Source: Nitrosomonadaceae bacterium
Lineage (GTDB): Bacteria > Pseudomonadota > Gammaproteobacteria > Burkholderiales > Usitatibacteraceae
Direction of reading: 5' to 3'
Length of the DNA stretch: 14,622 nt
Assembly: GCA_021300055.1 (NCBI GenBank)
Contig: JAJTHU010000291.1
Coordinates: 1-14,622, forward strand
Shown: positions 6,793 to 13,393 of the stretch, piece by piece
Position numbering within the stretch: the first letter of the stretch is position 1
Layout of the letters: every line of letters begins with the position of its first letter
Program-made: the position numbers and the translations under genes
The notes under the pieces: generated by a model
The model's database searches: none
What the model saw: only the letters and a program-made list of their open reading frames with translations
What the model was told of the DNA's origin: nothing

Positions 6793-7314
6793 ATGACTCG
6801 CGCTGAAGCACAAAAGATCTTGCCCCTACTGTCGAAGCATGAAGGTGTTTGGGACGGCTGGTATCGCCATTACGATCCGAACGGTAAGCTTGTTGACGAG
6901 CACCGCTCGCGATTGATTTGCCGCTTTCCGGACAACGGCCAGTATCCGTATCACCAGACGAATCACTACTCGTGGGCAGATGGCAAGAAAGAGGTGCGCG
7001 ACTTTCCGGCCGATATCCGCGATGGCCGCATGTGGTTCGATAACGAGCTCATCAAGGGCTGGGCGGCAGAAGTGCCGCTCGACGACTTGAACCGCACCGT
7101 GATGCTCTATTGGAAGCGCAAAGGCGACGACGACCTGTATCTCTACGAGATGATTCAGCTATCCGACGATGGCCAAGCGCGCCATCGAGTCTGGCATTGG
7201 TATCGCAATGGACGGATCGTTTCACGCACCCTGATCGACGAGACCCGCGTGTCGAACGAGTGGCGCGGCATCAAGGGCGAGAGCTTCGCTGGCGAGCCGG
7301 TCGGCGCCGCTTAA
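6793..7314 (+). CDS. DUF3598-like protein (lipocalin-type fold suspected)
   Basis: A 173-residue protein rich in Trp, His and Tyr, with alternating beta-strand-like segments. HEGVWDGWYRHYDPNGKLVD (16-35), the YPYHQTNHYSWADGK stretch (51-65) and HRVWHWYRNGRIVSRTLIDE (131-150) resemble the DUF3598 family, for which a lipocalin/calycin-like barrel that may bind a small hydrophobic ligand has been proposed. No signal peptide, so cytoplasmic. The start at 6793 is chosen because GGAG at 6781-6784 sits 8 nt upstream; an in-frame ATG at 6697 lies inside the REP hairpin and would translate repeat sequence. It is 28 bp before the VOC gene and on the same strand as gntR and the methyltransferase. Function is unknown. 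Family assignment is from memory of motif pattern and only moderately sure. Confidence 0.8.
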   Translation: MTRAEAQKILPLLSKHEGVWDGWYRHYDPNGKLVDEHRSRLICRFPDNGQYPYHQTNHYSWADGKKEVRDFPADIRDGRMWFDNELIKGWAAEVPLDDLNRTVMLYWKRKGDDDLYLYEMIQLSDDGQARHRVWHWYRNGRIVSRTLIDETRVSNEWRGIKGESFAGEPVGAA

Positions 7315-7342
7315 ATCAAGTAGCAACCCGTTGCAAACACGC

Positions 7343-7849
7343 ATGTCTGGTCGCAGCGTCTCCCCGCTGATCCGCGCGGCGCTCATGGTGCGCAACCTTG
7401 AGCGCAGCATCGCGTTTTACCAAGCGGTGATCGGTCTTGAGCAGCGTTACTACGAGGGTGACCTCGGCGGCACAACCGCCGCGGAGTTAATGGGCGTTCC
7501 AAGCAACGCATCGATTCGCGCCGTGATCCTTAAGGTGCCTGGCCCCGACTATGGGATGCTTGGTTTGTTCGAGATGCCGGCTGACACGCCTGCGGTCACG
7601 CCAAGGCAGGGCGGTTTGGCGCTCGGCGAGGCCGTCATGGTGTTCTACACCGAAGACCTTGATCGTGCAGTCGAAGCTGCGCTCGCACTTGGCGGCACGC
7701 TCGCCACGCCACGGCAGATCTTGAATTGCCGAAAGGAGATCGCGATCCGCGACCCGGACGGTGTCGCGGTGAATCTCATTGAGCGTCCCATCTCGGATGC
7801 TTGGAAAGAGCGCGCACCGGGCGACCCGATACGCTGGCCACCGAAATAG
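7343..7849 (+). CDS. VOC-fold (glyoxalase/bleomycin-resistance/dioxygenase) protein
   Basis: A 168-residue protein of the vicinal oxygen chelate superfamily, built from two beta-alpha-beta-beta-beta modules. The first begins RAALMVRNLERSIAFYQAVI (11-30); the second runs through EAVMVFYTEDLDRAVEAAL (96-114) to IRDPDGVAVNLIE (135-147). The acidic metal-ligand positions appear kept (Glu76 in GLFEMP, Glu147 at the end), but the usual His at the start of each module is Arg11 and Ala97. Metal binding may therefore be altered. Known relatives are dioxygenases, epimerases, isomerases and resistance proteins; the substrate is not evident. The ATG at 7343 is preferred over an in-frame TTG at 7331; neither has a strong ribosome site. 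It follows the DUF3598-like gene by 28 bp and closes the plus-strand unit. The stop codon overlaps a small palindrome (TAGGTT-T-AACCTA, 7847-7859). Confidence 0.85.
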   Translation: MSGRSVSPLIRAALMVRNLERSIAFYQAVIGLEQRYYEGDLGGTTAAELMGVPSNASIRAVILKVPGPDYGMLGLFEMPADTPAVTPRQGGLALGEAVMVFYTEDLDRAVEAALALGGTLATPRQILNCRKEIAIRDPDGVAVNLIERPISDAWKERAPGDPIRWPPK

Positions 7850-7887
7850 GTTTAACCTAATGCCTCTGTGTTTGCGTGGAGGCCCCC

Positions 7888-8523
7888 ATGGCGACCAAGG
7901 CAGCGGCACAGGCGACGTCGAGAAAATCTGCTTCGACCAAGAAAGCGGCAAAGAAACCGACCGCCAAGAAACTAGCGGCACAGAATCCGACCGCGAGTAG
8001 GACTGCCGCCAAGAAGGTGTCCGGCACGAAGCCAACCTCTACAGACTCTGTTGCCAAAAAGGCCGTGGTGAAACGCTCAGCGGTTGCCAGGGTTGCGCCG
8101 AAGAAGCTCAAGCCCGCTAACAACAAAACGACCGCCACCAAGGGTAGTGTTGCGGACTTTTTGGCCTCCGTCGCCGCACATCAACGGGACGACACCGCCA
8201 CACTCATCAAGATGATGGGATAGATCACCAAACAGCCAGCTGAGATGTGGGGCAGCAGCATCGTTGGCTTTGGTCATCGCACGCTTACCTACGAAACTGG
8301 TCGCACCATGGATTGGATGTGGGTGGCATTTTCACCGCGCAAGTAAAACATGACCGTTTACACCCTCGACGGATTCCCACGTTACGCAGAGCTGCTGTCG
8401 AAGCTTGGTAAGCACTCCACCGGCAAGTCCTGCCTCTACATTAAGTCTCTGGCTGATGTGAACGTCGAGGTGTTGCGGGAATTGATTGCACAGTCCGTGG
8501 CAAGAATTCGCGCGTCCCTCTAG
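7888..8523 (+). pseudogene. DUF1801-family protein with two in-frame nonsense codons
   Basis: A single reading frame of 212 codons from ATG 7888 (GGAGG at 7878-7882, spacing 5) to TAG 8521-8523 is broken only by TAG at 8221-8223 and TAA at 8344-8346. Translated through them, the product has a Lys/Ala-rich, histone-H1-like N-terminus (about 1-88, repeats such as KKAAKKPTAKK). A complete DUF1801 domain follows: VADFLASV near 91, MWGSSIVGFG after the first stop, WVAFSPRK just before the second, and LDGFPRY and GKSCLYIKSLADV after it. At the stops, family members typically carry Glu and Gln, so GAG to TAG and CAA to TAA single changes would explain them. No frameshift is present, so inactivation looks recent. 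As it stands only a 111-residue N-terminal product, without most of the domain, could be made. DUF1801 proteins have no firm function. Confidence 0.85.
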
Positions 8524-8533
8524 TTGCCTGCGA

Positions 8534-8761
8534 CTACTTCGCTGCGCCAATCCAGCGCAGCACTGTCTGCATCTCTGCATCTATTCCCGCAAGCTGCGCG
8601 TTGAAGCGACGCGCAGCGATGATGTCCACGACGATGTTCTGCGGTATGACGCTACGACCAAGCGTGTCAGATTCATCGCGCGTGGCCAACAACGGGATAT
8701 CAAGCCTCATCGCGACGCCAATAGCTTCAGCAATGTGACCGAGCGACCTGTACCGTCGCGC
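8534..8761 (-). other. doubtful ORF remnant on the minus strand
   Basis: Between the DUF1801 pseudogene and the TonB operon, about 350 bp (8524-8871) hold no convincing gene. The minus-strand frame ending at TAG 8534-8536 encodes a protein-like stretch (LGHIAEAIGVAMRLDIPLLA, then VIPQNIVVDIIAARRFN) with plausible codon choice. It has no good start codon with a ribosome site, and I recognise no family. It could be the 3' piece of a decayed gene or chance coding. The overlapping plus-strand ORF is less protein-like. Confidence 0.2.
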
Positions 8762-8827
8762 TCGCTTGCATGGAGCTAGCCCGCTAGAGGTACACGCCGC
8801 TCGTGTCGGGCCGTCGCACGCATTGGT

Positions 8828-8852
8828 GCGGCGCTGAGGAAGTGAGCGCCGC
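8828..8852 (+). other. GC-rich hairpin upstream of TonB-receptor promoter
   Basis: GCGGCGCT (8828-8835) pairs perfectly with AGCGCCGC (8845-8852) around a 9-nt loop. No T-run follows on either strand, so it is not a canonical terminator. It lies about 20 bp upstream of the predicted -35 of the next operon and may act as a boundary or simply be a chance structure. Confidence 0.3.
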
Positions 8853-8871
8853 CCACCCTGTTGCAACTCAA

Positions 8872-8900
8872 TTGCATAAATGAATATTCCGGTGTAGTAT
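8872..8900 (+). promoter_or_regulatory. sigma70-type promoter for the TonB receptor-ABC operon
   Basis: TTGCAT (8872-8877) and TAGTAT (8895-8900) are spaced by exactly 17 bp inside a locally AT-rich patch, giving a predicted start near 8907. The leader to the preferred receptor start (9104) is about 200 nt and contains a small hairpin ACCGCA/TGCGGT (8930-8935 and 8940-8945, loop CGCA). I looked for a Fur box and found no convincing match, so iron regulation is not shown by sequence. Confidence 0.5.
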
Positions 8901-9103
8901 CTCGCCTCCTGCTTCAAACAGCCCCGTGCACCGCACGCATGCGGTCATGTGAGCAGGGTTGCGCCTGTTGATCTGAGATGACCGCGTCAGTGCCAGTTCG
9001 GACGTGCCCGAACCCAGCGCCAATTGAGCGACGCCATTTAGGCCGGCGAGCATCATGGCTTTTACGACTATCACCCCCGCAATTTCCAATGCCTCTTGAT
9101 CCA

Positions 9104-11233
9104 ATGATGAATGTTCAAACTCGTTCAGCACCTATTCTCTGCGTCGTAGCCGTAGTTGCACTTCCCGGACATGCACAACAAGCAAGCGTGCCGATCCAAA
9201 CAGAAACACTAACCGTTACTGCGACACGACAGGCGTATCGAGGTGACTTCAAGCCTCTCGAAACACCGCAGGCCGAACAGACAATTGATGCGGAGACGTT
9301 GCGTGCATCAGGCGCGGTCGGCCTAACGCAAGCACTAGATCTCTCTGCTTCGATCGCCCGACAGAACAATTTCGGCGGCTTATGGAATGCCTTTGCCATT
9401 CGCGGTTTTGTCGGTGACGAAAATTTGCCCAGTAACTACTTGGTGAACGGCTTCAACGCCGGCCGGGGCTTTGGTGGACCACGTGATTTGTCTGGTATCG
9501 AGTTGGTTGAAGTACTTAAGGGTCCCCGTGCTGCATTGTTTGGGCGCGGTGAACCTGGTGGCACGATCAATCTGGTCACAAAACGTCCCACTTTCAAATC
9601 GGCCGGCGAGTTTCGACTGTCGGCCGGCAGTTTCAACACCTATCGCGTCGACGCTGACTGGACAGCGCCGTTGTCAGATGCAGTAGCGGTTCGCTTCGTC
9701 GGATATACCGAGGACGCAGGTAGCTTCCGCGATACCATCGAGACGAGAAAGCGCGGAACCAGCCCGTCTCTCGCTTGGCGTCTTAGCCCCCAAAGTAGTC
9801 TCGTATACGAGTTGGAGTACAGCCAACAAAAGATCCCATTCGACCGCGGTGTGCTCGCACTCAATGGTCAACTGGGGCGGATTCCCGAGAGCCGCTTTCT
9901 CGGCGAGCCGGGAGACGGCCCGTTGAAGGCTGATGTGCAGGGCCACCAGTTCGAGTTGCAGCATGATTTCGACAAGGACTGGAGCGCGCTACTGGGCCTG
10001 ACCACGCGCAGGACGTCGCTCGAGGGTTTTTCCACTGAGGCCGAGCTCGCGACCAACCGCCAGCGGCTACTGGTAGACAACCAGACGCTGACACGCCAGC
10101 GACGCTTTCGCGACTACGACGCCGACTATCAGGTGGTACGTGCCGAAATCAATGGCCGCTTTAAGTGGGGCGGGCTTCAGCACCGTGTGATCTTCGGTCT
10201 GGATTCCGATCGCTTTGAAAACGATCAGGTATTCCTGCGCGCGCGCGCCCCCACGCTGGCGAGCAACCCTACGTTGGCGCAGCAACAGGCAATCAACATC
10301 TTCAACCCAGTCTACGGCAGCTACACCCTGCCTACACCGACACCGCTGACCAACCGTGTGGAAACGCAGCAATCGACAGGTTTCTTTATGCAAGACCAGA
10401 TCAACCTGAGCGACCGTCTACAACTGCGGATCGGTGCGCGCTACGACGACTACAAACAAACACTGAATAACCGGGCCAACGGCCAAGTCCTTATGCAAAA
10501 GGAAACGCGCGTCAGCCCCCAACTGGGTCTCGTCGTCCGCGCCGATCCGTCGCTTTCACTGTACGCCACCTACGGCGAAAACTTCCGCCCGCTTTCAGGT
10601 GTGGACGCACGCGGCAATGGCTTCAAACCGAATCAGTCCACCGCTGTTGAAGCCGGTGCTAAGTTTTCAGTTGGCGGCATCGACGGCACCGTAGCCTTAT
10701 TCCAAGTTCGGCAGAAAAACATCCTGGTTGCGGATGATCCGAGTGCGCTCACACTGGCGGCTATCGGCCAAGCGAAAAGCCGTGGCGTCGAGATTGACCT
10801 TCAGGGCGAAATCGTTGACGGACTCAGCCTTTGGGCTTCGTATGCCTATGTGGATGCGAAAACCACTAACACCTTCAACGACGCCAACTTCGGCGTACCC
10901 ATACCAGCGGGTACACCACTGCTCAACGTGCCTAAGCAAAGCTTGAGACTGCAGTTGGTGAAGTCGATGACGCTCGGCGGCCGCAGGCTGCAGGTGGGTG
11001 GCGGCCTGCTGCATGTGGGGAAGCGCTCAGGAGAATTCACGACCAACTTCAAACTACCGGGCTATACGCTGGCTCGTGCGTTTGCCGCGGTTGACGTGAC
11101 GAAGATGACAACCCTGCGACTCGATACAGACAACTTGTTCGACGAAACCTATTACACCAACTCGTTCTCAACACTTTGGGTGCAACCGGGCGCGCCGCGC
11201 AGTGTTCGGTTGTCCGCCTCATTCAGGTTTTGA
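9104..11233 (+). CDS. TonB-dependent siderophore-receptor-like outer membrane protein
   Basis: A 709-residue (from this start) outer-membrane receptor that would import a ligand across the outer membrane using TonB-ExbBD energy. A signal peptide covers about 1-24 (SAPILCVVAVVALPGHA, cleavage likely after GHA). A TonB box ETLTVTATR follows at 34-42. The plug domain then runs to about 165 with the signature VEVLKGPRAALFGRGEPGG and NLVTKRP (to 162). The rest is a 22-strand-type barrel ending in the outer-membrane motif SASFRF with a terminal Phe. Size and motifs fit the ferri-siderophore receptor subfamily. An in-frame ATG at 8978 would add 42 residues without signal-peptide character, so 9104 or 9107 is preferred, although no start has a good Shine-Dalgarno. 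No siderophore synthesis genes or extracytoplasmic sigma/anti-sigma pair are visible and the plug starts directly after the TonB box, so there is no FecA-type signalling extension. The ligand is unknown. Confidence 0.9.
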   Translation: MMNVQTRSAPILCVVAVVALPGHAQQASVPIQTETLTVTATRQAYRGDFKPLETPQAEQTIDAETLRASGAVGLTQALDLSASIARQNNFGGLWNAFAIRGFVGDENLPSNYLVNGFNAGRGFGGPRDLSGIELVEVLKGPRAALFGRGEPGGTINLVTKRPTFKSAGEFRLSAGSFNTYRVDADWTAPLSDAVAVRFVGYTEDAGSFRDTIETRKRGTSPSLAWRLSPQSSLVYELEYSQQKIPFDRGVLALNGQLGRIPESRFLGEPGDGPLKADVQGHQFELQHDFDKDWSALLGLTTRRTSLEGFSTEAELATNRQRLLVDNQTLTRQRRFRDYDADYQVVRAEINGRFKWGGLQHRVIFGLDSDRFENDQVFLRARAPTLASNPTLAQQQAINIFNPVYGSYTLPTPTPLTNRVETQQSTGFFMQDQINLSDRLQLRIGARYDDYKQTLNNRANGQVLMQKETRVSPQLGLVVRADPSLSLYATYGENFRPLSGVDARGNGFKPNQSTAVEAGAKFSVGGIDGTVALFQVRQKNILVADDPSALTLAAIGQAKSRGVEIDLQGEIVDGLSLWASYAYVDAKTTNTFNDANFGVPIPAGTPLLNVPKQSLRLQLVKSMTLGGRRLQVGGGLLHVGKRSGEFTTNFKLPGYTLARAFAAVDVTKMTTLRLDTDNLFDETYYTNSFSTLWVQPGAPRSVRLSASFRF

Positions 11234-11234
11234 C

Positions 11235-11960
11235 GTGTCGCGCAACGCCAAGTTGCAGGCGGAACAACTAAATGTTCTGCGCGGTGGCGAGGAAGTCTTG
11301 TCAGGCGTGAGCTTTGACGTCGCGAGCGGCGAGGTTTACGCACTGCTCGGTGGCAACGGTGCCGGAAAATCAACAACACTCGCCGCCTTCCTTGGGTTCC
11401 TGCCCGTCGCAAGTGGTCGAGTGTTGGTGAATGGGCGTGACGTCGGTCGCGATTTGATCGCAACCCGCCGTGCGATAGCCTACCTGCCGGAAGCGACGGC
11501 ATTGTACGAACATCTTGATGCCCGCGAGAACCTTGATTACTTTCTGCAACTGGCAGGGGTGGTCCGTGTTGAATCCGACATCGAAATCGCGTTAGATCGT
11601 GTGTCGCTGGCACATGAGGCGCGCGGACTACAACTGCGCGGGTACTCCAAGGGTATGCGGCAGAAAGTGGCGATTGCATTAGCAATCTTGCGTGACACAG
11701 AAATTCTTCTACTAGATGAGCCCACGTCTGGTCTGGACCCTACCGCGATCGATGAGTTTCATGACCTAGTGCGTGGGCTTGCCGACGTGGGCAAGGCGAT
11801 CTTGATGGTGACCCACGACGTGTATGGGGCATGCCAAGTAGCAGACCGCATCGGTCTGCTACGCAGCGGCAAACTGGTGGCCCAGTTCGCGGCACCCGCG
11901 GGTGGCCGCATTGAGACCGAAACCGTCCACCGCGCGTTTTCCGCCAAGACCAATCCGTGA
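11235..11960 (+). CDS. ABC transporter ATP-binding protein (ABC-2/exporter type)
   Basis: A 241-residue nucleotide-binding subunit that powers the two downstream permeases at the inner membrane. Walker A is GGNGAGKST (39-47), the ABC signature is the YSKGMRQ variant (137-143), Walker B is ILLLDEP (157-163) with the D-loop SGLD (165-168), and the H-switch is His194 in MVTHD. The Q-loop position reads YLPE (83-86), as in CcmA/DrrA-type ATPases of ABC-2 exporters, rather than the Gln usual in iron-siderophore importers. The chosen start is GTG 11235, 1 nt after the receptor stop; an earlier in-frame GTG at 11202 would overlap the receptor's last residues. The tight junction indicates translational coupling to the receptor. 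It ends in a 4-nt overlap with the first permease. What is transported, and the direction, are not determined. Confidence 0.92.
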   Translation: MSRNAKLQAEQLNVLRGGEEVLSGVSFDVASGEVYALLGGNGAGKSTTLAAFLGFLPVASGRVLVNGRDVGRDLIATRRAIAYLPEATALYEHLDARENLDYFLQLAGVVRVESDIEIALDRVSLAHEARGLQLRGYSKGMRQKVAIALAILRDTEILLLDEPTSGLDPTAIDEFHDLVRGLADVGKAILMVTHDVYGACQVADRIGLLRSGKLVAQFAAPAGGRIETETVHRAFSAKTNP

Positions 11961-13393
11961 AACGCGTGCTCGTCATTGCCGCCGCAGAATGGCGTTACTG
12001 GCTGCGTTCACGCCTAGTGCTGGGCGGAGCATTGCTAATTGCCGCACTACTGATGGCCACCACCGTGTTGACCACACTGCGCATGCAGGGAGAAACAGCG
12101 GAGCGAACACAATATCAGTCCAAGGCAGAAACGGCATTCTTGTCTCAGCCAGACCGCCACCCTCATCGTATGGTGCACTACGGGCACTATGTGTTCCGTA
12201 CCCCGGCACCTCTCGCACTATTCGATCCGGGGCTGGATCCTGTCACCGGGCAGTCCATCTTTCTTGAGGGCCACCGCCAGAACACGGCCATGTTCGCCGC
12301 TTCAGGGGCCAGCGCCGATCTGGACGGCTTGAGCTTGCTAAGCCCCGCCATGGTGTATCAGCTGTTTGCGCCGCTGCTGGTGATCCTGCTGGGGCATGGT
12401 CTGGTTGCGCGTGAGCGCGAGGCGGCGACGCTCGCGACGTTGTTGGCCCAGGGCACGCCGGGTCGCGTCGTGCTGGCCGGCAAGGCACTCGCACTGCTGT
12501 CAATTATGGTGGTCTTGCTCATACCCCTGGGGCTCGGTGCCGGCTTTGCAGTGCTAAAGGGTGAGCAGCTCTTGGCCGCCGGTGCCTTAATGATCGCGTA
12601 CCTTTTGTACCTCGTCATCTGGGGCGCGCTGGCGTTGCTGGCCTCGGCACTCATCAGGAACCGCGCCGCCGTACTGGCCACGCTCGCCACGCTGTGGATC
12701 GCGCTGACGCTGCTGCTGCCTGCCGTGGCCGTCAGCTCGGCGGCGAATACCGCGCCGATGGCAGGCAAGCTGGAAGACGATCTGGCGATGCTAACCGAGC
12801 TGCGCAAACTCGGCGACGGTCACAACGCGAATGACCCAGCCTTTGCCCAACTGCGTGCCGACCTGCTCGCAAAATACGGCGTGCAGCGCGTCGAAGACCT
12901 GCCCGTAAACCTGCGCGGAGTGGTAGCACAGTTCAGCGAAACGAAACTAACCGCCGCGCTAAACGCCTACGCCAAAGCCCGAATGGCGGCGGAAACCCGG
13001 CAGGCAGCAGCGTTGTCTGTTTTCGGCTGGGTCACGCCGACGCTGGCCCTCTCCGAAGCATCGCGAGCGGTGTCCGCTACCGATTTGGCGCATCATCACC
13101 GCTTCCTGCTTGAAGCCGAGAACCTACGTTACGCTTTTGTGCAGAGCCTGAATCAGATCCATGCGCAGAAGCTCGCGTATGCCGACGACATTCGGCGCAG
13201 CGGCGACCCCGCCGCCGAACGCCGAACGCGTGTCGATGCAGCAAACTGGCAGTTGCTGGACCGCTTTCGCTTCCAGCCCGATGCTGCCGAAACCCGCATC
13301 AAGCAGGCCCGCCCCCAATTGCTGATGCTAGGCGTCTGGAGCGTCCTGTTGATGGTGGCGGGATTCTGGCTCGGTGGCAGGCTCAAGCCATGA
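11957..13393 (+). CDS. ABC-2/DUF3526-type permease, subunit 1
   Basis: A 478-residue inner-membrane permease starting at GTG in a GTGA overlap with the ATPase stop. One N-terminal membrane helix (about 20-40) is followed by a large periplasmic domain (about 41-130). A cluster of four or five membrane segments comes next (about 131-150, 172-199, 205-233, 236-261). A second long extramembrane region (about 262-450) precedes a final helix (about 454-475). The first periplasmic domain contains a His-rich patch HPHRMVHYGHY (68-78) followed by FDPGLDPVTGQ (89-99) and FLEGHRQN (102-109), a pattern I associate with DUF3526-containing ABC-2 permeases. Two big periplasmic loops suggest interaction with an envelope partner or substrate. 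It overlaps the second permease by 4 nt (ATGA), so the two probably form a heterodimer with the upstream ATPase. Confidence 0.85.
   Translation: MKRVLVIAAAEWRYWLRSRLVLGGALLIAALLMATTVLTTLRMQGETAERTQYQSKAETAFLSQPDRHPHRMVHYGHYVFRTPAPLALFDPGLDPVTGQSIFLEGHRQNTAMFAASGASADLDGLSLLSPAMVYQLFAPLLVILLGHGLVAREREAATLATLLAQGTPGRVVLAGKALALLSIMVVLLIPLGLGAGFAVLKGEQLLAAGALMIAYLLYLVIWGALALLASALIRNRAAVLATLATLWIALTLLLPAVAVSSAANTAPMAGKLEDDLAMLTELRKLGDGHNANDPAFAQLRADLLAKYGVQRVEDLPVNLRGVVAQFSETKLTAALNAYAKARMAAETRQAAALSVFGWVTPTLALSEASRAVSATDLAHHHRFLLEAENLRYAFVQSLNQIHAQKLAYADDIRRSGDPAAERRTRVDAANWQLLDRFRFQPDAAETRIKQARPQLLMLGVWSVLLMVAGFWLGGRLKP

Noticed and set aside
7847..7859. Palindrome TAGGTT-T-AACCTA as a terminator or operator
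   Set aside because: The stem is only 6 bp, AT-rich, with a 1-nt centre and no T-run; it occurs once, so chance is likely.
8221..8346. Stop-codon reassignment (TAG/TAA read as amino acids)
   Set aside because: Other genes in the window end normally at TAG and TAA (gntR at TAG, methyltransferase at TAA), so a changed code is very unlikely; nonsense mutation is simpler.
8486..8779. 97-residue plus-strand ORF overlapping the end of the DUF1801 pseudogene
   Set aside because: It reads the DUF1801 3' end in a different frame, and its composition (many Arg, Ser, His, Cys) is not protein-like.
8861..8890. Fur box before the TonB receptor
   Set aside because: The AT-rich TTGCAACTCAATTGCATAAA stretch has only a weak, imperfect dyad and does not match the Fur consensus well enough.
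8978..9103. 42-residue N-terminal extension of the TonB receptor
   Set aside because: It is Pro/Arg-rich, has no signal-peptide features and would place the real signal peptide internally; starts at 9104 or 9107 fit an exported protein.
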